The notes under the pieces were generated by a model. It was not told where the DNA came from and did not search any database. It saw nothing but the letters and a program-made list of their open reading frames with translations. Positions 29,347 through 38,061 of a DNA stretch of 64,000 nt are shown here, in pieces (the stretch's first letter is position 1; each line of letters opens with the position of its first letter). Location of the stretch: NCBI RefSeq assembly GCF_020171285.1, contig NZ_JAIUZI010000009.1:124001-188000 (forward strand), written 5' to 3'. The stretch comes from Seohaeicola saemankumensis (GTDB lineage: Bacteria > Pseudomonadota > Alphaproteobacteria > Rhodobacterales > Rhodobacteraceae). Position numbers and translations under genes: made by a program.

Positions 29347-29379
29347 GAAAAGGGCGCCCCGAAACGGAGCGCCCTTCGC
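29347..29379. terminator. Bidirectional terminator between PlsC-like gene and glnA
   Basis: An 11 bp stem with one internal mismatch (29350-29361 with 29365-29376) and an AAA loop. On the minus strand it is followed by TTTCTC, fitting the end of glnA, and it also lies 16 bp after the plus-strand acyltransferase. Confidence 0.8.
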
Positions 29380-29404
29380 GTTTGTCAAACCTGTGAAGCT
29401 GCGA

Positions 29405-30811
29405 TCAGCAGCTGTAGTACATGCCGTACTCAACCGGGTGCGGCGTATGCTCGTAGGTTTCGATTTCTTCCATCTTGAGTGCGATGTAGCCGTCGATCTG
29501 GTCCTTGGTGAACACGTCGCCCTGCAGCAGGAAGTCGTGATCGGCGGCCAGGGCTTCGAGCGCTTCGCGCAGGCTGCCGCAGACGGTGGGGATGCCGGCC
29601 AGCTCTTCGGCGGGCAGATCGTACAGGTTCTTGTCCATGGCTTCGCCCGGGTGGATCTTGTTCTTGATCCCGTCCAGACCGGCCATCAGCAGGGCTGCAA
29701 AGCACAGGTAGGGGTTGGACGACGGATCGGGGAAGCGGGCCTCGACGCGCTTGGCCTTGGGCGATTCCGACCACGGAATACGGACACAACCCGAACGGTT
29801 ACGAGCCGAGTAGGCGCGCAGAACGGGAGCTTCGAAACCCGGGATCAGGCGCTTGTAGCTGTTGGTCGAGGGGTTGGTGAAGGCGTTCAGCGTCTTGGCG
29901 TGCTTGAGGATGCCGCCGATGTAGTAGAGCGCCTCGTCCGACAGGTCGGCGTATTTGTCGCCGGCAAAGAGCGGCTTGCCGTCTTTCCAGATCGACATGT
30001 TCACGTGCATGCCGGTGCCGTTGTCGCCTGCGATGGGCTTGGGCATGAAGGTGGCCGATTTGCCGTAGGCGTGCGCCACGTTGTGGATCACGTACTTGTA
30101 CTTCTGCAGCTCGTCGGCCTGTTTGGTGACGGTGCCGAAGATCAGGCCCAGTTCGTGCTGGCACGAGGCCACTTCGTGGTGGTGCTTGTCGACCTTCATG
30201 CCCAGACGCTTCATGGTCGAGAGCATTTCGGCGCGCAGGTCCTGGGATTCGTCGATCGGGTTGACCGGGAAGTAGCCGCCCTTGACGCCCGGACGATGAC
30301 CCATGTTGCCGGTCTCGTATTCGGTGTCGGTGTTCCACGATGCGTCGGTTGCGTCGACTTCGTAGGAGACCTTGTTGATGGTGTTCGAGAAACGAACGTC
30401 GTCGAACAGGAAGAATTCAGCCTCGGGGCCCATGTAGGCCACGTCGCCGATGCCGGATGCCTTCAGGTAGGCTTCGGCCTTTTCGGCGGTGCCGCGGGGG
30501 TCACGCTCGTAGGGTTCGCCGGTGTCGGGCTCGACGACCGAGCAATGCAGACAGATGGTCTTTTCCGCATAGAACGGGTCGACATAGGCGCTTTCGGTGT
30601 CGGGCATCAGTTTCATGTCGGATGCTTCGATCGATTTCCAGCCCGCGATGGACGAGCCGTCGAACATGAAGCCTTCGTCCAGGAAATCTTCGTCGACCAG
30701 ATCGGCCACCACGGTCACGTGCTGAAGTTTGCCGCGCGGATCGGTGAAGCGGATATCGACGTATTCCGCCTCTTCTTCCTTGATCAGCTGAAGAACTGCG
30801 TCCTTGCTCAT
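29405..30811 (-). CDS. glnA: Glutamine synthetase type I
   Basis: GlnA (468 aa) makes glutamine from glutamate, ammonia and ATP and is the main route of ammonium assimilation. It has F-D-G-S-S-I near residues 50-55, the H-x-H-E-V-A-type region, the ATP-binding K-P-x-x-G-D-N-G-x-G-M-H segment and the adenylylation site Tyr397 in N-L-Y-D-L-P, so it should be controlled by GlnE. It is 42 bp downstream of glnB, forming the usual glnB-glnA operon. Confidence 0.98.
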   Translation of the reverse strand: MSKDAVLQLIKEEEAEYVDIRFTDPRGKLQHVTVVADLVDEDFLDEGFMFDGSSIAGWKSIEASDMKLMPDTESAYVDPFYAEKTICLHCSVVEPDTGEPYERDPRGTAEKAEAYLKASGIGDVAYMGPEAEFFLFDDVRFSNTINKVSYEVDATDASWNTDTEYETGNMGHRPGVKGGYFPVNPIDESQDLRAEMLSTMKRLGMKVDKHHHEVASCQHELGLIFGTVTKQADELQKYKYVIHNVAHAYGKSATFMPKPIAGDNGTGMHVNMSIWKDGKPLFAGDKYADLSDEALYYIGGILKHAKTLNAFTNPSTNSYKRLIPGFEAPVLRAYSARNRSGCVRIPWSESPKAKRVEARFPDPSSNPYLCFAALLMAGLDGIKNKIHPGEAMDKNLYDLPAEELAGIPTVCGSLREALEALAADHDFLLQGDVFTKDQIDGYIALKMEEIETYEHTPHPVEYGMYYSC

Positions 30812-30853
30812 TCCCTTAGGTCCTCTCGTTTGGAATTCGTTTAGAATGGGTGA

Positions 30854-31297
<444 letters not shown>

Positions 31298-31361
31298 TTA
31301 AGCCCAAGTTTTGAGCGATGTGCACACAAAATGGGCGAAACTGAATCGATAAGGAGACCCC

Positions 31362-32912
31362 ATGGCTGAATTGCTGACCGCCGCCCAAATGCGCACCATC
31401 GAGCAGACCGCGATACGGTCAGGCGTGGTGACGGGGCTGGAGCTGATGGAGCGGGCCGGAGCCGGTGTGGTCGAGGCAATTGTGGAGCAATGGCCGGAAC
31501 TTGGCGAGGGCGCGCACAAGGCGGTGGTCATGTGCGGGCCGGGCAACAATGGCGGTGACGGATATGTTGTCGCGCGTTTGCTGAAGGAGCGCGGCTGGCA
31601 GGTCGACGCGGTACAATACGGCGACCCCGAGGCGCTGCCGCCGGACGCGCGCGCCAACTACGACCGCTGGGGCGAGATCGGCGTGCACAAACCGCTGAAT
31701 GAGCGCAGCTTCGGCACCGTGCAATCGCCGCCCGATCTGGTGATCGATGCGCTGTTCGGGACCGGCCTGACCCGCGAAATCGACGGCGACGCGGCCTTTC
31801 TGCTGAGCAATCTGGAAACGCTGCGCGACGAATTCGGCGTCAAATGCGTGGCGGTGGACATCCCCTCGGGCGTCTGTTCGGACAGCGGCAAGGCGCTGGG
31901 CGCGTTTCCGCAGGTCGATCTGACGGTGAGTTTCCATGCCGAGAAGCTGGGCCACAACCTGGACCGGGCCGACATTCATTCGGCGCGGGTGGTGGTCAAG
32001 GACATCGGTCTGGATCACGCCGAGCGCGTCAGCCAGCGCGCCGGTCACGTCTGGAAGGTGGAGCCGCCGGAATGGCCGGTGCTGGCCAAGCCGGGGGTGG
32101 CGCATAAGTACGATTTCGGTCATGCGCTGGTGCTGTCGGGCCGCGCGGGCCAGACCGGTGCCGCCCGGCTGGCGGCGCGGGCGGCGCTGCGGGTGGGGGC
32201 GGGGCTGGTGACGCTGGGCGTGCCGCCCGGCGCCCTGGCCGAGGTCGCGGCGCAGCTGACGGCGGTGATGATGACGCCGGTCGCCGACGACGATGCGCTG
32301 AAAGAGCTGTTGTGGGACACGCGGATGAACGTGCTGTGCCTGGGGCCGGGGCTGGGGCAGGGCGGCGACGCGCGGGCGCTGGTCGAGGCGGCGCTGGAAC
32401 TGCGGCGGTCGATCGTGCTGGATGCCGACGGGCTGACCCTGTTTCGCGACGATCCCAAGTCGCTGTTCTCGCTGCTGCATGACAAATGCGTGCTGACCCC
32501 GCATGGCGGCGAATTTGCGCGGCTGTTCCCCGATCTGGCGGCCAAGCTGAAGGCGGAACCGACCAAGGGGCCGGCCTATTCCAAGGTGGATGCCACCCGC
32601 GCGGCGGCCAAACGGGCGGGCTGTACCGTACTGTTCAAGGGGCCCGACACGGTGATCGCGGGCCCCGACGGGCGCTGTGCGATCCATTCGTCGCTCTATG
32701 ACCGGTCGGCGCCCTGGCTGGCGACGGCGGGCGCGGGCGATGTGCTGGCCGGATTTGTGACCGGGCTGATGGCGCGCGGGCTGGAGCCGATGTTGGCGGC
32801 CGAAACCGCCGCGTGGCTGCATGTGGAATGCGCGCTGCAATTCGGCCCCGGCCTGATTGCCGAGGACCTGCCCGACGCATTGCCGGGGGTGCTGCGGTCG
32901 CTGAAACCCTAG
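31362..32912 (+). CDS. nnr: NAD(P)H-hydrate epimerase/dehydratase, bifunctional
   Basis: A 516-residue repair enzyme for damaged NAD(P)H hydrates. The N-terminal YjeF_N epimerase domain (about 1-215) has G-P-G-N-N-G-G-D-G near residues 54-62. The C-terminal ADP-dependent dehydratase domain (about 235-510), of ribokinase-like fold, has L-D-A-D-G-L-T-L near 351, T-P-H-G-G-E-F-A-R-L near 380 and the active-site region A-T-A-G-A-G-D-V-L-A-G near 452-462. AAGGAGA precedes the ATG. It diverges from glnB and converges with the Hint-like gene. Confidence 0.96.
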   Translation: MAELLTAAQMRTIEQTAIRSGVVTGLELMERAGAGVVEAIVEQWPELGEGAHKAVVMCGPGNNGGDGYVVARLLKERGWQVDAVQYGDPEALPPDARANYDRWGEIGVHKPLNERSFGTVQSPPDLVIDALFGTGLTREIDGDAAFLLSNLETLRDEFGVKCVAVDIPSGVCSDSGKALGAFPQVDLTVSFHAEKLGHNLDRADIHSARVVVKDIGLDHAERVSQRAGHVWKVEPPEWPVLAKPGVAHKYDFGHALVLSGRAGQTGAARLAARAALRVGAGLVTLGVPPGALAEVAAQLTAVMMTPVADDDALKELLWDTRMNVLCLGPGLGQGGDARALVEAALELRRSIVLDADGLTLFRDDPKSLFSLLHDKCVLTPHGGEFARLFPDLAAKLKAEPTKGPAYSKVDATRAAAKRAGCTVLFKGPDTVIAGPDGRCAIHSSLYDRSAPWLATAGAGDVLAGFVTGLMARGLEPMLAAETAAWLHVECALQFGPGLIAEDLPDALPGVLRSLKP

Positions 32913-32914
32913 GC

Positions 32915-33436
32915 TCAGGCGGCGGGGCGCAGCCCGGCGGTGTGGTCGCTGGCGGCGGCCAGTTCCAGGCCGCCGGCATAGACGATATGTGAGCCGGCAA
33001 AGCGCAGCTGGTGCAGGGTGATGTCCTGTTCGCCCAGATCGCGGATGAATTCGCCGTCGATCAGCGCCTCGGCCCGGACCAGCGCCTGGCGGGCGTTGAA
33101 CATCGCCTTGGCGCGCCAGTCACGGATCAGCACCTGCTGCGCGGCGGGCAGGATCAGATCCTGGTCGGGGCGGGTGTCGCCCAGCGATCCGGCGGCAATG
33201 GAAACGACCCGGATCCGCCGGGTGCTGCGCGCGATGGTCTGCAGGCGGGCCATGCCGCTGTCGCGCGTGATGACGCGGTCGCCGGGGGACAGGAATTCCA
33301 CCGGCATCTCGCCGTCCATCGTCAGGACAATGGTGCCCGTCACGAACCCGGTTTCCGGGGGCATGCTGGTCGCTGGGTACACGGGGTGCGGTAACGGGGA
33401 ACCCCCGCCTGCACGCCCGACCGTATTCGGTTTCAT
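32915..33436 (-). CDS. Degenerate Hint-domain protein
   Basis: A 173-residue protein matching the Hint_2 (hedgehog/intein-like) pattern common in Rhodobacteraceae: G-F-V-T-G-T-x-V-x-T-x-D-G-x-x-P-V-E-x-L-x-x-G-D-R-V-I-T-R-D at about 31-59. The position normally held by the nucleophilic Cys before F-x-x-G-T is a glycine here (residue 31), and the usual S-P-x-H block is changed to a sequence ending in Q-Q. Self-cleavage therefore seems lost. No signal peptide, repeats or extein partner domain are seen. Function unknown. Confidence 0.75.
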   Translation of the reverse strand: MKPNTVGRAGGGSPLPHPVYPATSMPPETGFVTGTIVLTMDGEMPVEFLSPGDRVITRDSGMARLQTIARSTRRIRVVSIAAGSLGDTRPDQDLILPAAQQVLIRDWRAKAMFNARQALVRAEALIDGEFIRDLGEQDITLHQLRFAGSHIVYAGGLELAAASDHTAGLRPAA

Positions 33437-33594
33437 GGCGTTTCTCGCTCGTCTGCCTCAATCTTTTTTCGCGAGATTATGGCAAAACCGTGCGTTTGTC
33501 GTGACCTTTTTCGCGACTTGGCGGTTACTTTGCCGATAAATTTACTCAAACAAAGGGCGGTGTTTCCTCTCGCATCGCCGCGCAAGCTTTGCTA

Positions 33595-33622
33595 TTGAGC
33601 GCGTCGCGCGGCGCCTCAAAAT
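33595..33622 (+). promoter_or_regulatory. Possible tRNA-Leu promoter
   Basis: TTGAGC (33595-33600), a 16-base spacer and CAAAAT (33617-33622) lie 9 bases before the tRNA-Leu gene. The match is partial, but the position is right for a tRNA promoter. Confidence 0.35.
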
Positions 33623-33631
33623 GCCGCCTGT

Positions 33632-33716
33632 GCGGGTGTGGCGGAATTGGTAGACGCACCAGATTTAGGTTCTGGCGCCGCAAGGCGTGGGGGTTCAAGT
33701 CCCTTCACCCGCACCA
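33632..33716 (+). tRNA. tRNA-Leu (anticodon UAG)
   Basis: A complete 85-base leucine tRNA including the encoded CCA. The 7 bp acceptor stem pairs 33632-33638 with 33706-33712. The anticodon stem CCAGA/TCTGG encloses a loop with TAG. The long variable arm typical of Leu tRNAs and a T-arm with GGTTCAAGTCC are present. Confidence 0.97.
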
Positions 33717-33858
33717 TTTCACGATTTCCCTGTCAGTTTCGCTTGCCGTCCGGGCCGGGGCCCTGATCGCGGGGCGATGGGTTTTGAGGGCAGGCCGGCA
33801 CGCCCCGGCCGGTGTCCGGGGCGTATCGGTTGCGGATGCTGGCGGCTATGCGCCGGGC

Positions 33859-34653
33859 TCAGCTGCCGGAGAACACCGGTTTGCGTTTTTCGACAAAGGC
33901 GGCGGCGGCCTCGCGGTGGTCGGCCGTGGTTGATGACAGCATGTGGTTGCGGGCCTCTTGCGCGAAACAGTCGGCGAGGCTGCCGCCGCTTTCGGCGAGC
34001 GCGATGTTCTGCTTTATCCGGCCTAGCGTGAGCGTCGGGCCGGCAGCCAGGCCAGCGGCCAGCGCGCGGGCGGTTTCGAACACCTCGGCGACGGGAACTG
34101 CGCGCGTCACCAGCCCGATATCTGCGGCCTGCTGTCCCGACAGCACCGGCGAGGTCAGGTAGAGTTCGCGAGCCTTGGCGGCGCCGAGGATCTGGGTCAT
34201 GAAGTAGGTGCCGCCATAGTCGCCCGACAGGCCGACCTTGGCAAAGGCGGTGGTGATCTTGGCGTCCTCGGCGCAGATCCGCAGGTCGCACGACAGCGCC
34301 ATCGACAAGCCGGCCCCCGCGCAGGAGCCTTCGATCGCGGCGATGGTGGGCTTGGCCATGTCGTGCAGGTATTGCGACACGCTCATCCGGTCGCGCAGCG
34401 CGTGGATGCGCTCGCCCAGCGACATCTCGGCGCCCTGGCCCTGGTTCATCGCCTTGACATCGCCGCCGACGCAGAAATGTCCGCCCGACCCGGTCAGCAG
34501 CACCGCGCGCACCGCGTTGTCATGCGCGGCAGCCGCCGCCGCGTCGCGCAGCGCGGCGGTCAGCGCCGCATCCAGCGCGTTGCGCCGGTCGGTGCGGGAC
34601 ATTCTGAGGATCAGCAATCCGTCCTGAAGTTCGGTGGTCAGCACGTCGGACAT
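33859..34653 (-). CDS. Enoyl-CoA hydratase/isomerase family protein
   Basis: A 264-residue crotonase-fold protein. The oxyanion-hole motifs are visible: F-C-V-G-G-D-V near residues 60-66 and G-S-C-A-G-A-G near 108-114. By eye, neither glutamate of the classical hydratase is in place; instead an Asp in G-L-S-G-D-Y-G-G-T resembles isomerase-type members, so Delta3-Delta2-enoyl-CoA isomerase or another crotonase reaction is possible. It diverges from a VOC/SDR gene pair across two CTGAC-N4-GTCAG palindromes. Confidence 0.85.
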   Translation of the reverse strand: MSDVLTTELQDGLLILRMSRTDRRNALDAALTAALRDAAAAAAHDNAVRAVLLTGSGGHFCVGGDVKAMNQGQGAEMSLGERIHALRDRMSVSQYLHDMAKPTIAAIEGSCAGAGLSMALSCDLRICAEDAKITTAFAKVGLSGDYGGTYFMTQILGAAKARELYLTSPVLSGQQAADIGLVTRAVPVAEVFETARALAAGLAAGPTLTLGRIKQNIALAESGGSLADCFAQEARNHMLSSTTADHREAAAAFVEKRKPVFSGS

Positions 34654-34702
34654 GCGGGGTCTCCTTGTCGATGGGTGGCGGGCGTCGGCGGTTCGGGGTT
34701 GG

Positions 34703-34716
34703 CTGACATCCGTCAG
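34703..34716. promoter_or_regulatory. Palindrome CTGAC-N4-GTCAG, copy 1
   Basis: A 14 bp palindrome with a 4-base centre, 50 bp upstream of the crotonase-family start codon. A second copy of the same design lies at 34816-34831. Twin copies in one divergent promoter region are typical of operators for a dimeric (for example TetR-type) repressor. Confidence 0.5.
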
Positions 34717-34815
34717 GTTCGCGGCACGCTAGGCGTAGGGACAGGTGCGGTCAAGATCCCGGTTCGGGTGACGGCGCGGGCTTGACCTGTCGCGGGTCGG
34801 GCCGCTACCAATTGC

Positions 34816-34831
34816 CCTGACGTATGTCAGG
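34816..34831. promoter_or_regulatory. Palindrome CCTGAC-N4-GTCAGG, copy 2
   Basis: A 16 bp palindrome, 68 bp upstream of the VOC gene start, sharing CTGAC-N4-GTCAG with the copy at 34703-34716. Probably the operator facing the VOC-SDR transcription unit. Confidence 0.5.
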
Positions 34832-34899
34832 CGCGACGTCTCGGGGCAGTGTCCGGGAGGGCGCTGTCCGAGGGGCGGTTGCGCGGGGAGGAAAATTGC

Positions 34900-35673
34900 A
34901 TGGCCATTCATCTGCGCCAGATCTGTCTGGTGGCCGGTCGGCTGTCTCCGGTGGTGGAGGATCTGGAGGCGATCCTGGGCACGCCGGTCTGTTATACCGA
35001 TCCGGCGGTCGGGCAGTTCGGGCTGGAAAACGCGCTGATGGCGGTGGGTTCGCAGTTTCTGGAGGTGGTTGCGCCGACACAGCCGGGGACGGCGGCGGGC
35101 CGTTACCTGGAGCGGCGCGGTGGCGACGGCGGCTATATGGTGATCACGCAGGTACCCGACAAACGGGAACAGCAGGCGGTGCGGGCCAATGCCGCCGCGC
35201 AGGGGGTGCGCGTCGCCTATGACGCCGACAAGGGCGACTGGCATATCATGCAATTGCATCCCGGCGACATGCGCGCCGCCTTTCTCGAGGTCGAATGGGA
35301 TGCCGCCGCCGATGTGACGGGCAACTGGCATCCGGCGGGCGGCACCATCTGGCGCGAAAGGGTCAACACCGATGTCGTCACCGCCATCACCGCCGCAGAA
35401 CTGCAGGCGGAGGATCCTGCCGCGCTGGCGGCGCATTGGTCCGCCGTCTGCGGACTGCCGGTCGAGCCGCGCGGCGGTGTTCCCCATATCCGGCTGGGCA
35501 ATGCGGATCTTCGGTTTGTCGCCGCCACCGACGGGCGCGGGCCGGGGCTGGGCGGGGTCGATCTGCGGGTGGCCGACCCGGCCCGGCTGCTGGCGGCGGC
35601 AGAGGCGCGCGGCGCGCGGATCTCGGACCGCGAGGTGCGGCTCTGCGGCACCCGTTTCAACCTGACCGGCTGA
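34900..35673 (+). CDS. VOC/glyoxalase-like domain protein
   Basis: A 257-residue soluble protein resembling the glyoxalase-like (VOC) superfamily, with two probable babbarepeat-type modules: residues 1-125 opening H-L-R-Q-I-C-L-V and about 150-257. The spaced His and Glu residues needed for metal binding are not obvious, so catalysis is uncertain. GGGGAGGAAAA lies before ATG 34900. The SDR gene follows after 68 bp on the same strand. Exact function unknown. Confidence 0.7.
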   Translation: MAIHLRQICLVAGRLSPVVEDLEAILGTPVCYTDPAVGQFGLENALMAVGSQFLEVVAPTQPGTAAGRYLERRGGDGGYMVITQVPDKREQQAVRANAAAQGVRVAYDADKGDWHIMQLHPGDMRAAFLEVEWDAAADVTGNWHPAGGTIWRERVNTDVVTAITAAELQAEDPAALAAHWSAVCGLPVEPRGGVPHIRLGNADLRFVAATDGRGPGLGGVDLRVADPARLLAAAEARGARISDREVRLCGTRFNLTG

Positions 35674-35741
35674 CACGCCGGATACCTGCAAGTTCTCTCA
35701 GGGGGCCGCGGGCCCCGCACTGTTCCGAAAGGCTTTGAACC

Positions 35742-36515
35742 ATGAAAAACCTCTTTGATCTCACCGGAAAAGTGGCGCTGATGACCGGCGCCTCCAAGGG
35801 CATGGGCAAGTCCATGGCCCATGCGCTGGCGGCCCACGGGGCGCAGGTGGTGATTTCCTCGCGCAAGCAGGACCAGCTGGATGCGGCCGCGCAGGAGATC
35901 AACGACGCGGTGGGCGCCACCCGCGTGCATGCGGTCGCGGCCAATGCCGGACGGCCAGAGGACCAGCAGGCCCTGGTCGACAAGACCCATGCGCTGCTGG
36001 GGCCGGTTGATATCCTGGTCGGCAACGCGGGGGTCAACATCTTTTACGGGCCGATTTCGGAAATCCCCGACGGGGCCTATGAAAAGACCATGCAGGTCAA
36101 CGTGCAGGCCAACCTGTGGCTGGCCCGGCTGGTGGCCCCCGACATGATCGCGCGGGGCGGCGGGTCGATGATGTTCACCTCGTCGATCGGGGCGTTCCAC
36201 CCGTCCGAGACATTGGGCGTCTACGGCATGTCGAAGCTGGCGCTGATCGGGCTGGTGCGGAACCTGGCGCAGGAATACGGCCCCAGGGGCATTCGCGCCA
36301 ATGCGATCTGCCCCGGTCTGGTGCGCACGGATTTCGCCAAGGCGCTGTGGGACAACCCCGAGGCCGAGGCCCGCGCCAATTCGCAGATCCCGCTGCGGCG
36401 GCTGGGCGAGCCGGACGACTTTGGCGGCGCGGCGGTATTCCTGGGATCGGATGCCAGCAGCTATGTCACCGGTCAGGCGCTGACCATCTGCGGCGGCAGC
36501 AACATGTGGGCGTGA
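35742..36515 (+). CDS. SDR family oxidoreductase
   Basis: A classical short-chain dehydrogenase of 257 residues. The nucleotide-binding T-G-A-S-K-G-M-G lies at 15-22, N-A-G near 89-91, the catalytic Ser in T-S-S-I-G near 147-149 and the Y-G-M-S-K pair near 162-166. The C-terminal N-A-I-C-P-G-L-V-R-T-D-F and G-Q-A-L-T-I-C-G-G segments are typical of 3-oxoacyl-ACP reductase-like members. The substrate is unknown; its neighbours suggest an acyl or alcohol intermediate. AGGC-type ribosome site signals are weak. Confidence 0.9.
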   Translation: MKNLFDLTGKVALMTGASKGMGKSMAHALAAHGAQVVISSRKQDQLDAAAQEINDAVGATRVHAVAANAGRPEDQQALVDKTHALLGPVDILVGNAGVNIFYGPISEIPDGAYEKTMQVNVQANLWLARLVAPDMIARGGGSMMFTSSIGAFHPSETLGVYGMSKLALIGLVRNLAQEYGPRGIRANAICPGLVRTDFAKALWDNPEAEARANSQIPLRRLGEPDDFGGAAVFLGSDASSYVTGQALTICGGSNMWA

Positions 36516-36884
36516 ACCCGCCTTTGGGAGGCGGCGGGCGGGATGACCGGCCAGGCTCCGGCCTGCGACATCCTGCGCCGCCCTTCGGGCCGCGACGGTT
36601 CTGGTGGACGATGGCCCGGCCGAGCCTCAAGGCGACAACGGAAGTGCCGCCGAAAGGGCCGGACGGAGCATTCTCGGGTGTCGTGTCGAGGAAGCTCGTG
36701 ATGTCACGTGGACAGCGTCTAGGAGGCGGGCAGCAGAATCAAGGCTTTGGTCGGCAGGCCCATTGCGCGGGTCGCCTATCCGGGCCCGGTTGATTTGGCC
36801 GGCTGCGTTGAAAATACGTTTTTGGACCGAAAAAAAGGCGATCCCGGAGGATCGCCATTTTTGCTCTGCAACCAAGAGGTTGAT
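36516..36884. other. Gene-free region before tRNA-Asn
   Basis: About 370 bp with no supported gene. A 6 bp hairpin follows the SDR stop directly. Open frames here are GC-rich shadows with no ribosome site, and one would run into the tRNA. Apart from the terminator at 36830-36862, I see nothing recognisable. Confidence 0.5.
36830..36862. terminator. Bidirectional terminator after tRNA-Asn
   Basis: A perfect 8 bp stem (36837-36844 with 36849-36856), 4-base loop, flanked by seven As on the left and ATTTTTG on the right. It can terminate the minus-strand tRNA-Asn transcript. Confidence 0.9.
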
Positions 36885-36959
36885 TGGCTCCGGCGGTAGG
36901 GATCGAACCTACGACCAATTGATTAACAGTCAACTGCTCTACCGCTGAGCTACGCCGGA
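36885..36959 (-). tRNA. tRNA-Asn (anticodon GUU)
   Basis: A complete 75-base tRNA including encoded CCA, read on the minus strand. The acceptor stem pairs TCCGGCG with CGCCGGA, the D-arm has GCTCAGCGGTAGAGC, the anticodon loop carries GTT and the T-arm has GGTTCGATCCC. Confidence 0.98.
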
Positions 36960-36970
36960 ACGGTTTGGGC

Positions 36971-36999
36971 GATATAGCAACAGTGATTTGCGGCGTAAA
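36971..36999 (-). promoter_or_regulatory. tRNA-Asn promoter
   Basis: On the minus strand, TTTACG (36994-36999), a 17-base spacer and TATATC (36971-36976) end 11 bases before the tRNA. The CAU tRNA at 41703 has a promoter-like pair at exactly the same distance. Confidence 0.5.
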
Positions 37000-37037
37000 G
37001 TGGGTTTTGCAGGAAAATCTGAAAAATCCGGGCCGCG

Positions 37038-37955
37038 TCAGTCGTTTCGGGCGAAGACCGCCGAAGCGGCGAGGAGACCCTGGCTGTGCGCCCGGTTTTG
37101 TGACGTTAAATCAACGAGGTGGGCGAAGACGTTGCGTTCGGCGGCGCCGAGCAGGGCGGCGGGGGTTTCGGTATAGATGCGCTCGGCCAGGGCGCGGGCG
37201 GTCTGCGGGCCGTCGGCCAGCGCGGCAAGGATCGCCGCCTCGCGGGACAGGCGGTGGCCGATCAGCCACTCGAGGCGTTCGGCCGGTGTGGTGACCGGGG
37301 CGCCGTGGCCGGGGTGGAACACGCGCCAGTTGCGGGTCTGAAGGCGGCGGCAGGACGCCATGAAGTCGGTCAGGTCGCCATCGGGGGGCGAGACCAGCGA
37401 ACTGGCCCATCCCATCACGTGGTCGGCGGTGAAACAGGCGTCGCCCCAGCCCAGAGCGATGTGGTTTCCGAGGTGGCCGGGGGTGTGAATGACCTCGAGC
37501 GTCCAGTCGTCGCCCTGGATCACTTCGCCGTCGGCAACGGTCTGATCGGGGCGGAAGGACTGGTCGATGCCTTCGCCGCCGCCGGCCAGGCCGGCGCGGG
37601 CAAGATCGGACATGACGGCGCTGCGCCCGGTTTCGGGGCCGCCAAAGGCCAGAACCGGGGCGCCGCAGCGCGCACTGAGCTCTGCCGCCAGCGGCGAATG
37701 ATCCATATGCGTGTGGGTCACGACGATATGGCTGATGCGCTGGCCGGGCATGACTGCGGCCAGGATCGCGTCGAGATGCGCGGGGATCGCCGGGCCGGGG
37801 TCGATCACCGCCAGGTCGCGGGTGCCCAGCAGGTAGGTATTGGTTCCCCGGTAGGTCATCGGCGAGGGATTCGGCGCCAACACGCGGCGCAGACCGGGTT
37901 CGATTTCGATGGCGGTTCCATGGGGCGGGTCGAAATCGTCTGGGGGCAGGGTCAT
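37038..37955 (-). CDS. MBL-fold metallo-hydrolase (LACTB2-like)
   Basis: A 305-residue metallo-beta-lactamase-fold hydrolase. The metal motif H-T-H-M-D-H is at residues 81-86, with a further H-T-P-G-H near 158-162 and D-H near 178. A C-terminal winged-helix-like region (about 235-290) matches LACTB2-type proteins, which act on RNA or thioester substrates in other organisms. The substrate is unknown here. It starts 106 bp from the divergent sensor kinase gene. Confidence 0.88.
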   Translation of the reverse strand: MTLPPDDFDPPHGTAIEIEPGLRRVLAPNPSPMTYRGTNTYLLGTRDLAVIDPGPAIPAHLDAILAAVMPGQRISHIVVTHTHMDHSPLAAELSARCGAPVLAFGGPETGRSAVMSDLARAGLAGGGEGIDQSFRPDQTVADGEVIQGDDWTLEVIHTPGHLGNHIALGWGDACFTADHVMGWASSLVSPPDGDLTDFMASCRRLQTRNWRVFHPGHGAPVTTPAERLEWLIGHRLSREAAILAALADGPQTARALAERIYTETPAALLGAAERNVFAHLVDLTSQNRAHSQGLLAASAVFARND

Positions 37956-38061
37956 CGTGGGGTCTTTCTGCGGTTCATATGCATCGTGTCGTGGCCGCCG
38001 GTCAGGTCGGCGGATCGGAAAAGCGGTTTCAACGCTGAGGTTTGCGCCTTAGGCTTAGCGC

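Noticed and set aside
36604..36948. Open frame running into tRNA-Asn
   Set aside because: It overlaps a tRNA and a terminator and has no family similarity.
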